From positions 1 through 64,000 of the forward strand of contig JAEWAY010000008.1 in assembly GCA_023391415.1 (NCBI GenBank): a DNA stretch of 64,000 bases. The letters are read 5' to 3'. A model generated the notes under the pieces. It was not told the DNA's origin and did no database searches. It was given only the letters and a program-made list of their open reading frames with translations. Positions 46,320 through 55,739 of this stretch are shown one piece after another. This stretch comes from Bacteroidota bacterium. Its GTDB lineage: Bacteria; Bacteroidota; Bacteroidia; Cytophagales; Cytophagaceae. A program made the position numbers and the translations under genes. Position 1 is the stretch's first letter. Every line of letters begins with the position of its first letter.

Positions 46320-46919
46320 TTATTTATAATAAGGACTAATCATCCAATAGACCAGCACACCGGAAACCGCGACATAAAGCCATAAAGGGAAGGTCCATCT
46401 GGATAACTTCCGATGAGACTTGTATTGTTTCGACAAGCCAAAATAAATCGACAACAGTACAAATGGCACAATGATACTGGCCAGCGCGATATGCGTCAAC
46501 AAAACCAATAAGTAGAATATCCTGATACCTCCTACCTCCACCTTTTCAGCTTCGGAAAGAATCCCATCACCATTAATATCGCCAAAAAGCGTTTGCTCGC
46601 CTTGAAAATGATAAATGACATAAGAGATAAGAAAAATGGAGCTAAAGCCAAACGCGGTGATCATAGCGGAAATATGTCCCTTTTTATTTCCGTTTTTGAT
46701 AAAATAAAAGCCAACCAGCAAGGCGATCGCGGTCGAAGAATTGAACACGGCGTTGACATGTGGCAATAAACTCACATCCAACTCGCCCAATTTGCCCGTC
46801 TGAGGCAGATAAAAGAGAATCCCTACGACAACCGGAACAAGGACGGACAATGTTCCAATGACGGTCAGATATACTTTGTTGTTGTTGTTATTGTCGCGCT
46901 CGAGTTGGTTAGTTGTCAT
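46320..46919 (-). CDS. ctaM: DUF420 protein, CtaM-like oxidase assembly factor
   Basis: The 199-residue protein has five membrane segments and the DUF420 landmarks LPHVNAVFNSSTAIALLVGF and LLTHIALASIIVPFVL. CtaM-type proteins are needed for maturation of heme-copper oxidases in Firmicutes. A 12-residue loop from Asp114 to Glu125 (DINGDGILSEAE) fits the EF-hand calcium loop, placed between the third and fourth membrane segment. The N-terminus has five Asn in a row, coded by a short AAC-rich repeat. It follows the Sco-like gene with an 11-base overlap. Confidence 0.85.
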   Translation of the reverse strand: MTTNQLERDNNNNNKVYLTVIGTLSVLVPVVVGILFYLPQTGKLGELDVSLLPHVNAVFNSSTAIALLVGFYFIKNGNKKGHISAMITAFGFSSIFLISYVIYHFQGEQTLFGDINGDGILSEAEKVEVGGIRIFYLLVLLTHIALASIIVPFVLLSIYFGLSKQYKSHRKLSRWTFPLWLYVAVSGVLVYWMISPYYK

Positions 46920-47562
46920 AATTATGTAATAAAACCTGAATTTCCCTGATCAATCGATCTACTTCTCCCCTATCGGCGCCACTATAATACCCGCGGGTGT
47001 AGCCGGCCTTATCGACGAGAATAAGCGTGGACAAGTAAGAAGGACTAATAGTTTCATCCTCTTTCACGGGAAGCAGAAAACCATGTTTCGCCAGTGAATC
47101 GATTGAATCCTTGGTCCCGTGAAGGAAAGTCCACTTACTAGTATCAACCCTGAAAGCTTCTGAATATTGTTTCAACAATTCCACCGCGGCGGTAGACGAA
47201 TCAGTTGAAAAAGATATGATCCTTACTTCCGGAAAATCGGCGAAGGCTTCCTGCACCCGGGTTAATTCGGTCGTGACCACTGGACTTATATCCTGATTGG
47301 TCGTCTGTAAAAAACTGACGACAAAGATTCTATCTTTTAAGGTAGTTGAACTAAAAGACTTATTATCCTGATTGATAAAGGAAAAAAAAGGAAACGTCCG
47401 CGCCGCGCTTATCTGGTATCTTCCATTTACCAAAACGCTGTCCGTAGCGTGAAAGACGGGAATGTCGTAATGGTTTTTCGCGAACAGTTTTAAAAATGAA
47501 AAAACTAAAACCGGCAGGATAAGAATACTTAGCAGAATACCGGTTTTAGTTATCGTTCTCAT
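46909..47562 (-). CDS. Sco1/SenC-like protein lacking copper ligands
   Basis: The 217-residue protein has an N-terminal membrane anchor and a thioredoxin-like Sco fold (FPFFSFINQDNKSFSSTTL, IISFSTDSST, TLILVDKAGYTRGYYSG). In Sco proteins, which deliver copper to the CuA site, the loop reads TTCxxxCP and a distal His lies before the LVD strand. Here the loop is TTNQDISP, so the two Cys are Asn89 and Ser93, and the distal region ISPSYLSTLILVD has no His. The protein is otherwise complete and in frame. It lies between subunit IV and ctaM. It may act as a chaperone without copper, or as a redox or structural partner. Confidence 0.85.
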   Translation of the reverse strand: MRTITKTGILLSILILPVLVFSFLKLFAKNHYDIPVFHATDSVLVNGRYQISAARTFPFFSFINQDNKSFSSTTLKDRIFVVSFLQTTNQDISPVVTTELTRVQEAFADFPEVRIISFSTDSSTAAVELLKQYSEAFRVDTSKWTFLHGTKDSIDSLAKHGFLLPVKEDETISPSYLSTLILVDKAGYTRGYYSGADRGEVDRLIREIQVLLHNYDN

Positions 47563-47579
47563 ATCAATGATTTACCTGG

Positions 47580-47930
47580 TTAGAACCAGCCCCAAAGCTC
47601 CCTGATCTTGAATATGGCGTCTCCCTCGGCGAGCAACGCGACAATAAGCCATATGACAAACAAGGCTGGCAAGGCGATAGACCAGATCAGCGTTTTCGCC
47701 TCATATTTAAGGTGCATAAACTCAGCGACAATATAAAAGGCCTTTACCAAAGTAAGACCAATGAAAATAGCGAACAACAATACTCCTCTTTCCATTGTAA
47801 AGGCGAACGCGAACTCTATAGCCGTTACAACAGCTAAAAACAGGGCGGTCTTCCATATCTTTAAAATCTTAGCTTTGTCTCTAGGAAGAACCTTATGCGT
47901 AGGCGCTTGATCGTGTAATCCGTGACCCAT
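47580..47930 (-). CDS. Cytochrome c oxidase subunit IV-like protein
   Basis: The 116-residue protein has three membrane segments (KTALFLAVVTAIEFAFAF, LLFAIFIGLTLVKAFYIV, LIWSIALPALFVIWLIVAL) and the phrase VKAFYIVAEFMHLKYE of bacterial subunit IV. It stabilises the oxidase core. The N-terminus carries three His in 12 residues. It stands 35 bases after the second subunit III gene in the operon. Confidence 0.85.
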   Translation of the reverse strand: MGHGLHDQAPTHKVLPRDKAKILKIWKTALFLAVVTAIEFAFAFTMERGVLLFAIFIGLTLVKAFYIVAEFMHLKYEAKTLIWSIALPALFVIWLIVALLAEGDAIFKIRELWGWF

Positions 47931-47965
47931 AAATAGAATAGTTAATAACTTTTATAAATAATGAA

Positions 47966-48709
47966 TTAAACCAGATAGAAAAAGGTAAATACGAAGACCC
48001 ATACCAAATCGACAAAGTGCCAATATAGTCCGACTTTTTCAACCATTTCATAATGACCGATACGCTCATAAGTGCCAATACATACATTGTAAAATACAAT
48101 CATGTTCATGATAATACCACTCATTACGTGCGTTCCGTGAAAGCCAGTGATGAAGAAAAAGAAATCCGCGAACAGCTTGGGCCCATATTCATTCATGGTC
48201 AGACTGGCGCCCTTGATCACTTCACCGGAAGCGAGCTGAAGACCATCGGGAGAACCTTGAATAAATACAGTCCATTCCCATGCCTGGCAACCAATGAAAG
48301 CCCATCCTCCAAAAATTGTCCAAAGCATCCATTTCTGAACATCCGCCTTATCCATTCTATGGCCCGCTTCTACCGCCAAGACCATGGTAACGCTACTCAT
48401 AATGAGTATAAAGGTCATAATACCAACGAAAACCAAAGGCGCTTCAACATGAAAAAAAGGAATGTGCGTGAAAATTTTTTCCGGAATAGGCCAATATTCA
48501 AGGGATGGTACAAAATCCTTGGCGAGACCTTCGTAAGCGGGAAACGCGAAGCGGCTCATTCCATAAGCGACAAGAAAACCTGAGAAGGTAAACGCGTCGG
48601 ACAGAAGAAAAAACCACATCATCAGTTTTCCATAACTCGCCTTCATGGGTTCTACCCCCCCGCCCCAAATATTCTTTTGATCTTTTTCTGAAACAGTAAT
48701 CGTTGACAT
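47966..48709 (-). CDS. coxC: Cytochrome c oxidase subunit III (second copy)
   Basis: The 247-residue protein has about five to six membrane segments. Typical subunit III phrases are MMWFFLLSDAFTFSGFLVA near the start, GWAFIGCQAWEW in the middle, and FFFITGFHGTHVMSGIIMN and YWHFVDLVWVFVFTFFYLV at the end. It belongs to the same family as the neighbouring 196-residue protein but has a longer N-terminal half. Subunit III supports proton uptake and the stability of subunit I. Confidence 0.9.
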   Translation of the reverse strand: MSTITVSEKDQKNIWGGGVEPMKASYGKLMMWFFLLSDAFTFSGFLVAYGMSRFAFPAYEGLAKDFVPSLEYWPIPEKIFTHIPFFHVEAPLVFVGIMTFILIMSSVTMVLAVEAGHRMDKADVQKWMLWTIFGGWAFIGCQAWEWTVFIQGSPDGLQLASGEVIKGASLTMNEYGPKLFADFFFFITGFHGTHVMSGIIMNMIVFYNVCIGTYERIGHYEMVEKVGLYWHFVDLVWVFVFTFFYLV

Positions 48710-48727
48710 ACTAAGTTTTTTTGAAAA

Positions 48728-49318
48728 TTAATGGTTTAGTAATAAAAATACAAACAGATATATCCAAAGCGCGTCAAGAAAATGCCAATACGTCGCCGAC
48801 ATCTCGATTAGATTCATGTTTTTGGAATGAACCTTGTACCCGAAAGCCGAAACCAATACGACAAAAAGAAATATAACGCCCGTAATCAGGTGAAATACAT
48901 GCAAACCAGCAAGCACGTAGATAAATGAACCACCGGGATTGCTCAGTTCACCGCCAAAAAAGACTCCTTCCTGCCGCAATACAGTCCTTGAGTGCCACTG
49001 GGCCGCGACAAAGGCCAGGCCCAGAAGCGTCGTAACGAGCAAAGCGACCTTTAAGGTCTGCAAGTTGTCCCGCCTGGCCGACAAGTAAGCCCAGTGCATA
49101 GTAATACTACTCAACAATATGACTCCTGTACTGACATACATGATAAACGGAATTTCAACTTCAAGCCAGTTGCCTTCCGCGCGTCTTACTATATAAGCGC
49201 TGGTCATCGCCGCGAACATCATCACGATACTTACAATCAATAGCCACAGGGCGAATTTTTGTGGATTCATGGCCATCGGACGTTTAGGATGTTCCATTTC
49301 CATTGCTAAGTTTTTCAT
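48728..49318 (-). CDS. Cytochrome c oxidase subunit III (first copy)
   Basis: The 196-residue protein has five membrane segments and subunit III phrases: KFALWLLIVSIVMMFAAMTS, LAGLHVFHLITGVIFLFV and TYWHFLDALWIYLFVFLLL. Two tandem subunit III genes are common in oxidase operons of Bacteroidota. It starts 4 bases after the ctaB stop codon, so it is translationally coupled. Confidence 0.9.
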   Translation of the reverse strand: MKNLAMEMEHPKRPMAMNPQKFALWLLIVSIVMMFAAMTSAYIVRRAEGNWLEVEIPFIMYVSTGVILLSSITMHWAYLSARRDNLQTLKVALLVTTLLGLAFVAAQWHSRTVLRQEGVFFGGELSNPGGSFIYVLAGLHVFHLITGVIFLFVVLVSAFGYKVHSKNMNLIEMSATYWHFLDALWIYLFVFLLLNH

Positions 49319-49322
49319 AGTT

Positions 49323-50222
49323 TTAAGGTAACTTATCTAATACAAACGCGATTTGAACTACGGGGAGATAGATAAAGGAACCGAACATAATTCTCAACGC
49401 GGCTTTATTGGTACAAACCCTCATTAGATAAAATGTTTGAGCCAAGAACAGCACTCCACATACAAGCGCGATCAACGCGCTCACCAGTCCCGTCATCTTC
49501 AAAACCATGGGCATAAAGCCCAAAGGCAACAGAAACAAGGTATATATCATAATGTTAAAAGCGGTATTTACATCTTTCTTTCCATTGGAAGGAAGCAGAC
49601 GAATATTCGCTTTCTTATAATCTTCGTCCAGCACCCACGCGATAGCCCAATAGTGCGGAAATTGCCAGAAAAACTGAATAGCGAACAAAATTCCCGGTTC
49701 GAGCCCAAATTTATTCGTGGCCGCCAGCCAACCTATCATAGGAGGCAACGCTCCTGGCACCGCTCCTACAAAAACCGCCGCCGGGCTTTTTGTTTTCATA
49801 GGCGTATAGACAAAACCATATAACACCAATGACAAAAGCGACAAAAGCGCCGTATTAATATTAAAGAAATAGTACAGCCCGCTTATACCCACCACCCCGA
49901 ATATAAAAGCGATAAAAGCCGCTTCGCCCGGCAAGACTCTGCCCGTTGGCAAAGGCCTGTTTTGTGTTCTGGTCATCAACGCGTCGCTATCTTTCTCGAT
50001 GATCTGATTGATGATATTGCTCGATACAATAACCATGAAACCAAATAGCGTAAATAGAGCGATCGATAGCCAGTCGTTAGTCCCGGAAGGGGCGAGCATA
50101 AAGCCCATACCCGCCGAAAATGAAACCAGAAAAGACAATCTGAACTTCATCAACTGATAATAGCTAAGCAATCGCGAACCAACAAACGGGATTAAACCGA
50201 TATGACTGTTTTGTGAAATCAT
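49323..50222 (-). CDS. ctaB: Protoheme IX farnesyltransferase (heme O synthase)
   Basis: The 299-residue UbiA-family membrane enzyme adds a farnesyl chain to heme b to give heme O. The first Asp-rich motif NQIIEKDSDALMTRTQNRPL and the second, WVLDEDYKKANIRLLP, bind the diphosphate with Mg. Seven to nine membrane segments are visible. It follows ctaA by 9 bases; its product is the substrate of CtaA. Confidence 0.95.
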   Translation of the reverse strand: MISQNSHIGLIPFVGSRLLSYYQLMKFRLSFLVSFSAGMGFMLAPSGTNDWLSIALFTLFGFMVIVSSNIINQIIEKDSDALMTRTQNRPLPTGRVLPGEAAFIAFIFGVVGISGLYYFFNINTALLSLLSLVLYGFVYTPMKTKSPAAVFVGAVPGALPPMIGWLAATNKFGLEPGILFAIQFFWQFPHYWAIAWVLDEDYKKANIRLLPSNGKKDVNTAFNIMIYTLFLLPLGFMPMVLKMTGLVSALIALVCGVLFLAQTFYLMRVCTNKAALRIMFGSFIYLPVVQIAFVLDKLP

Positions 50223-50231
50223 TATACTAAT

Positions 50232-51287
50232 TTAAATCTCCTTTTTAGAAGTAACAACCAATAAATACAAAAGAAATTGCATGCCCGACAGCATTGTCGC
50301 GAGCAAAAGATGCACGGGCTGAATAGCCGCGGGCAAATCCATATAATTAAGTATGTTACCGCTTATAATGCTAAACACGAGCGTCGCGAACAAGGCTATC
50401 ACAATCATTCGTATACCTCTATGGAAAGCGAATCGCTTCATCAGCAAATAACCAAGCCAGAGATGAAGCCCCGCGAGTACGTATGAAAATAGCCGATGCG
50501 TCAGATAAACCTCTCCCAACGCGTCTATCCATAAGCCCCTCTCCCCTTCCAGAGCAGCGGAGATGACGTCGACTTCCTCCCTTACCTGAGTACCTATTAT
50601 AATCTGGATAAAGGTCGCGAGCATCGTAATAATCAGAATATTTGAAAGCTTTCCGAGAGACTCTTCCCTTTCAATCCTGATAAAATAGGAACCCGATTTA
50701 AAAATCGCCATTATCAGGAAAAATACGAGAACAATCGCCAGTACCATATGAATAGATATCATAAAAGGCATCAGATTGGTCGATACGACAAGCGATCCGA
50801 GCCAGCCCTGAAAAAGTACTAGTATAAACGCGCCTACGCTGTACCAGAAAACCGCTGGCTTTCCCTTTCTATAAGGCCATGAAAGAAGTAATACGGCAAA
50901 TATGAGTATACCGATCGATACCCCTACAAGACGATTAACGTATTCAATCCAGGTCTTTACAGGATTAAAATCCGCCTCGACATAGAGACTTTCATCATGT
51001 ATCAGCTTATAGGACAATTCACGAAATCCTAAACCGGCTAATATTCCAGCCACACGCTTATTCTTTTCAAAACGCTTCTCAGCGTAAATGTCTTTATAAT
51101 CTGGTGGTAATTGATCAAGAGAGGTAGGGGGAACCCAGTTGCCAAAACACTTTGGCCAATCGGGACATCCCATACCTGAACCGGTACTACGCACGATACC
51201 GCCTACCAGTATCAGGAAATATACTGCGACAACAGTAAGGATTCCGAATATCCGGAATCCTCTGTTATCAACACTATTTTTAACCAT
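50232..51287 (-). CDS. ctaA: Heme A synthase (COX15/CtaA)
   Basis: The 351-residue protein has eight membrane segments. The N-terminal half contains GGIVRSTGSGMGCPDWPKC, with the periplasmic Cys pair; heme-ligand His are in MISIHMVLAI, YLTHRLFSYVLAGLH and QPVHLLLATM. It turns heme O into heme A for the oxidase. Its first 8 bases overlap the end of coxA, showing translational coupling. Confidence 0.95.
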   Translation of the reverse strand: MVKNSVDNRGFRIFGILTVVAVYFLILVGGIVRSTGSGMGCPDWPKCFGNWVPPTSLDQLPPDYKDIYAEKRFEKNKRVAGILAGLGFRELSYKLIHDESLYVEADFNPVKTWIEYVNRLVGVSIGILIFAVLLLSWPYRKGKPAVFWYSVGAFILVLFQGWLGSLVVSTNLMPFMISIHMVLAIVLVFFLIMAIFKSGSYFIRIEREESLGKLSNILIITMLATFIQIIIGTQVREEVDVISAALEGERGLWIDALGEVYLTHRLFSYVLAGLHLWLGYLLMKRFAFHRGIRMIVIALFATLVFSIISGNILNYMDLPAAIQPVHLLLATMLSGMQFLLYLLVVTSKKEI

Positions 51288-53136
51288 GAAGAGAACCTTC
51301 TTCTTTTATTTTATCATTCTCATGAGGGAAGTTGGAGCTTACAGTCTGAGAATACGGTATATGCTGAGGTATGAAATCTTCTTCCGCTCCGGGCTTACTA
51401 TAATCGTACGGCCATCTGTATACGGTTGGAATTTCTCCTGGCCAGTTTCCATGACCTGGATTGATAGGAGTCGTCCATTCAAGCGTATTCGCGTTCCATG
51501 GGTTAAGAGGAGCCTTACGACCCTTGAATATGCTATAGAAGAAGTTAAATATAAAGATAAACTGAGCGGCGAAAGTAAGAATGGCCGCCACACTGACAAA
51601 CGTGTTTAGATCAGTAAATTTCTGCGTAAACTCGAAACCTGTAAATGAATAGTATCTCCTAGGGAAACCTGCGATACCTGTATAATGAAGAGGGAAGAAT
51701 ACAAGATAGATACCTACAAAAGACAACCAGAAATGGATATATCCAAGTTTCTCATCCATCATTCTTCCAAACATTTTAGGGAACCAATGGTAAATCCCGG
51801 CGATCATGCCGAAGAAAGCCGCGCTACCCATAACAAGATGGAAGTGAGCAACGACGAAGTAAGTATCATGCAACTGGATATCGGCCGCGGAGTTTCCTAA
51901 TACGATACCAGTCAAACCACCGGAGATAAAGAATGAAACGAGCCCAATAGCGAACAACATCGCGGGCGTGAAGATGATATTCCCTCTCCACATGGTGGTA
52001 ATATAGTTAAAAGCCTTGACAGCCGACGGCACAGCGATGATCAGGGTCAGGAACATAAATATCGTCCCGAGGAATGGATCCATTCCGGAAACGAACATAT
52101 GATGCGCCCATACGATAAACGACAGGAAAGCGATCGCGACCAAAGAACCTATCATCGCCTTGTAGCCAAAAATAGGCTTTCTTGAGTTGATAGAGATGAT
52201 TTCGGAAGTAATACCCAAGGCGGGCAAAATAACGATATAGACTTCAGGGTGTCCAAGGAACCAGAATAAATGCTGGAAAAGAACAGGACTGCCGCCTTCA
52301 TTAGGAAGCACCTGACCCGCGATATATATGTCGGAAAGGAAGAAACTTGTACCGAAACTTCTATCAAAAATTAACAAAAGAGCCGCGGAAAGCAGTACCG
52401 GAAAGGCGAGCAAACCTACAATCGCGGTAAGAAGAAACGACCACATCGTTAAGGGCATTCTTAGAAAAGACATCCCTTTGGTACGAAGGTTAATAATCGT
52501 ACTGATATAATTGACGCTCCCCAAAAGCGAGGAAACAATAAACAAAGCCATGCTTATCAACCACAAGGTCATACCCGCCCCTGAACCAAGAACCGCCTGT
52601 GGCAACGCGTTGAGAGGAGGATATGCCGTCCAGCCACCGGAAGCCGGGCCAGTAGACAAAAACAAGGAAACAAACATCAATAAGCCGGATACGAAGAAGA
52701 ACCAGTAGGAAAGCATATTCATAAACCCGGAAGCCATGTCTCTGGCGCCTATTTGAAGCGGAATAAGAAAATTGCTAAACGTACCACTCAAGCCAGCCGT
52801 TAAGACAAAAAACACCATAATCGTACCATGCATCGTTACAAGCGCGAGAAAAAACTCAGCGTCAAGTTTGCCATCGCTACCGATCCAGTTTCCCAACAAA
52901 GGCTTCAACCAGGTAAGGTCAGCGTCGGGAAAACCTAGTTGCAATCTGAATAAGATACTAAGTCCTCCACCTATTATAGCCCAAAAGATACCAGTCAACA
53001 GGTATTGTTTCGCTATAATCTTATGATCTTCACTAAAAATATACTTTCTGATCCATGGCAACTCATGATGATCATGATCATCATGGCTATCATGAATGTG
53101 AGAAAGATGTTCGTTTACATGTGTTGCGGTCGACAT
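51280..53136 (-). CDS. coxA: Cytochrome c oxidase subunit I (aa3-type, heme-copper)
   Basis: The 618-residue protein has twelve membrane segments and the full set of ligand motifs: GHPEVYIVILPALG with the His-Tyr pair of CuB, WAHHMFVSG with two more CuB His, and HDTYFVVAHFHLVMG with the heme a3 and heme a ligands. The Tyr and Glu of GHPEVY mark a type A proton-pumping oxidase. It reduces oxygen to water. The first 24 residues contain eight His (HLSHIHDSHDDHDHHE), an unusual tail. It is the second oxidase gene of the operon, 64 bases after coxB. Confidence 0.97.
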   Translation of the reverse strand: MSTATHVNEHLSHIHDSHDDHDHHELPWIRKYIFSEDHKIIAKQYLLTGIFWAIIGGGLSILFRLQLGFPDADLTWLKPLLGNWIGSDGKLDAEFFLALVTMHGTIMVFFVLTAGLSGTFSNFLIPLQIGARDMASGFMNMLSYWFFFVSGLLMFVSLFLSTGPASGGWTAYPPLNALPQAVLGSGAGMTLWLISMALFIVSSLLGSVNYISTIINLRTKGMSFLRMPLTMWSFLLTAIVGLLAFPVLLSAALLLIFDRSFGTSFFLSDIYIAGQVLPNEGGSPVLFQHLFWFLGHPEVYIVILPALGITSEIISINSRKPIFGYKAMIGSLVAIAFLSFIVWAHHMFVSGMDPFLGTIFMFLTLIIAVPSAVKAFNYITTMWRGNIIFTPAMLFAIGLVSFFISGGLTGIVLGNSAADIQLHDTYFVVAHFHLVMGSAAFFGMIAGIYHWFPKMFGRMMDEKLGYIHFWLSFVGIYLVFFPLHYTGIAGFPRRYYSFTGFEFTQKFTDLNTFVSVAAILTFAAQFIFIFNFFYSIFKGRKAPLNPWNANTLEWTTPINPGHGNWPGEIPTVYRWPYDYSKPGAEEDFIPQHIPYSQTVSSNFPHENDKIKEEGSLHG

Positions 53137-53200
53137 ACTATGATTTTTAATCGTAAAACCTTCGAAAATTAACTACCTTAATTTAATAAACCTCTTAAAT

Positions 53201-54352
53201 TTAATTAGCCAAAGAGTCAGAGCCGGAAATATTCGTGGTATCAACAGCCTGCTCTAAAGATTGTGTCTTTCCAGCCAAAGAATCAGCCACAACAATATCC
53301 GCCATGTCTTCTTTGGCGTTCGCGATCTCTACCGGGGTATTGGTTGTTTCACCACTACGAAGCGCCAAGAAGTCCTTCACGTAATCCGCGTTCATTTCAG
53401 CGAATGGTTTTTGAGCTTTTTTCCATGCCTCGTATTCTTCCGGCTCCTCTACAACTACTACGAACCGCATCGCGAAATGTCCTCTTCCACATATCTCGGC
53501 GCAAGCGAGTTCATAATTAAAATTGGCGTTGCCCAACTCCTCACGCATTTCCTTCGTCGTTTTCGTTGGAGTAAACCAGAACTTAGTCGGCATACCCGGT
53601 ACAGCGTCCATCTTCACTCTGAAGTGAGGCAGAAACACGCTGTGCAATACGTCTCTCGCCCTGATCTTTAATAAAACAGGCTGACCTTTGGGCAAATGGA
53701 GCTCTGGAGGAGTAAAGTCGTCCAGAGAAGATTTGTCACTAAAATCCAAGCCGAATGTATTGGTAGGATCGATCAGCTTAAAGTTATGCGACCCAAGCTC
53801 ACCATCAGGACCAGGGTACCGTACCTGCCATGAAAATTGCTGCGCCATAACCTCTACCACTTCGGAATTTTCGGGCTCGGCCTTTGTAATAGCGGACCAC
53901 TCCGTCCATCCAAAGAATACCAGTATCGACATGACAATAGCGGGTATTACAGTCCATATTACCTCCAGCTTGTGGTTTTCAGGATAGAAATAGGCTTTAT
54001 TTCCTTCCTTGTATTGATACCTGTACGCGAAAACAAAAAGAAAGATATTAGTAACTAAGAAAGCGAACACAAGGATCGACATGGTCAGCCAGAATAAGCG
54101 GTCTGTACGTACTCCATGTATCGATGAAGCTTCAGGCAGGTAGTCCTCGGAGGCTACGCTGGAAGACCAGAAAAAAGCAAACACACCTACTATCAGAAAG
54201 ATTATAAAAAGCGTCGCGTGTAACTTATTACTGGAGCTAACTCTGTTGGAATAGCTTCCCTTCATGACTGAAATTAGCGTCTGAACTCTGACAAGCAAGA
54301 AGAGAATCGCCAATATCAGCAGGACTGCAATAACTATAATCGTGGTAATCAT
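53201..54352 (-). CDS. coxB: Cytochrome c oxidase subunit II
   Basis: The 383-residue protein has four hydrophobic segments at the N-terminus; the third and fourth are the usual pair, and the first two are an extension. The CuA domain shows QQFSWQVRYPG, His237 in DVLHSVFLPHF, and Cys284, Cys288, His292 and Met295 in CAEICGRGHFAM. No cytochrome c domain is fused, so a separate electron donor is needed, probably the heme subunits ActA or ActE. The C-terminal 60 residues are polar and low in complexity. It follows actF by 38 bases. Confidence 0.95.
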   Translation of the reverse strand: MITTIIVIAVLLILAILFLLVRVQTLISVMKGSYSNRVSSSNKLHATLFIIFLIVGVFAFFWSSSVASEDYLPEASSIHGVRTDRLFWLTMSILVFAFLVTNIFLFVFAYRYQYKEGNKAYFYPENHKLEVIWTVIPAIVMSILVFFGWTEWSAITKAEPENSEVVEVMAQQFSWQVRYPGPDGELGSHNFKLIDPTNTFGLDFSDKSSLDDFTPPELHLPKGQPVLLKIRARDVLHSVFLPHFRVKMDAVPGMPTKFWFTPTKTTKEMREELGNANFNYELACAEICGRGHFAMRFVVVVEEPEEYEAWKKAQKPFAEMNADYVKDFLALRSGETTNTPVEIANAKEDMADIVVADSLAGKTQSLEQAVDTTNISGSDSLAN

Positions 54353-54390
54353 TTTTTATAATTTATACGTTTTTCTCTTTCTAAATAGGA

Positions 54391-55716
54391 TTAATATACG
54401 TGATGATGAACACTCTCTTCCAACATAGGATCATTCTTCGAAATAAGTCCCAACTTCGAAAGCGACGCGAGGGTAAAGAACAGGAACAAGCCCGCGTAAA
54501 TCAGCAACATTCCAAGTTCTACGAAGAAGAACCAGAAATCGAATCCACCATCATTTCCTAAAAGAGCAGGAGTAATCATCAGATAGAAGTCGGACCAGTG
54601 TCCGATTATGATACAAAACGCGATTACTTTTATAATCATCACCTGACGCTTCGCGTCTCTCGTCATCAATATAAGGAAAGGAATCAGAAAGTTGATCACA
54701 AGGTTAAAGAAGAAAATAGGTGAATAAGCGTCGTTGTCAAGACGTTCTACAAAGTAGACAGCTTCCTCGGGAATATTCGCGTAATAGATCAAAAGGAACT
54801 GGCTAAACCATATATATGTCCAGAAAATACTGAAAGCGAAGAGGTATTTACCCAAGTCATGAATGTGATTGTCGTTTACGCCCACAAGCAAACCCGCTTC
54901 TTTCAGATAAAGGACAATCAGTGTCAATACGGCAAGGCCAGTAATGAACCAGCTCGCGAATACATACCAGCCAAACATGGTACTGAAGAAGTGCGTATCG
55001 ATCGACATTACCCAATCCCAAGCCGCTGTTGAAGAAGTAATACCAAATATTACAAGAAAACCGCCTGATAAAACAACGCTTCTGTCATACCATTTGATAT
55101 CGCCGGTAATATCTTCTTGCCTCGCGTACTTTCGTAAAAAAAACCAGCACAGGTACCAGGAAACAAAATACAGAATGGTTCTGATAATAAAGAACGGATA
55201 GTTTAGATAGCCTTCCTTTCCAGCTATGATCGGATCATAGGCAGGCGAAGATTTATCATAAAGATATTCATGTGTCCAATGAAAAAGATCATGGCTGAAC
55301 AAGAAAAACGATATGATCAAGAGAACACCGACAACGGGAATAAAGCTTCCCATAGCCAAGGGAATACGGCGTATAAGAACACCCCATCCAGCCCACGCGA
55401 CATAATTAAAAGCTACGAAAAAGACTCCGATAATGGAAATACCTGTAAAGAACACGTTGTTATGCCAGATATTTTTGATTAGTCTTTTTAGCCATACAGG
55501 CTTGGCGTGGTCATCGCCATGTCCATGATCAGCGTGTGCATGATCAGCGTGCACGGCATGTTCCGTAGCATGCCCTTCCGACGCGTGATGATGATCATGA
55601 CCTCCGAATTTTGCTACAAAAAATAATCCTATGATCAAAAGGAGGACTCCTACTCCTATTGTAGTGAATACACTCTTCTTGGCGGAGGCGGTAAATATAA
55701 ATTTTTCTTCAACCAT
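54391..55716 (-). CDS. actF: Alternative complex III subunit ActF (NrfD-like)
   Basis: The 441-residue membrane protein has about ten segments and belongs to the NrfD-like quinol-oxidising subunits of alternative complex III. After the first segment, residues 40-70 contain twelve His among Asp, Ala and Gly (GGHDHHHASEGHATEHA and following), which is rare and could bind metal. Phrases such as DLFHWTHEYLYD and WDWVMSIDTHFFSTMFGWY fit the family. It is the last act gene; coxB follows at once. Confidence 0.9.
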   Translation of the reverse strand: MVEEKFIFTASAKKSVFTTIGVGVLLLIIGLFFVAKFGGHDHHHASEGHATEHAVHADHAHADHGHGDDHAKPVWLKRLIKNIWHNNVFFTGISIIGVFFVAFNYVAWAGWGVLIRRIPLAMGSFIPVVGVLLIISFFLFSHDLFHWTHEYLYDKSSPAYDPIIAGKEGYLNYPFFIIRTILYFVSWYLCWFFLRKYARQEDITGDIKWYDRSVVLSGGFLVIFGITSSTAAWDWVMSIDTHFFSTMFGWYVFASWFITGLAVLTLIVLYLKEAGLLVGVNDNHIHDLGKYLFAFSIFWTYIWFSQFLLIYYANIPEEAVYFVERLDNDAYSPIFFFNLVINFLIPFLILMTRDAKRQVMIIKVIAFCIIIGHWSDFYLMITPALLGNDGGFDFWFFFVELGMLLIYAGLFLFFTLASLSKLGLISKNDPMLEESVHHHVY

Positions 55717-55739
55717 TGCTTTTAAAATAAAATATTTTC

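Noticed and set aside
53201..54352. Fused cytochrome c domain on CoxB (caa3 type)
   Set aside because: No CxxCH is present; the C-terminal tail is polar and of low complexity.
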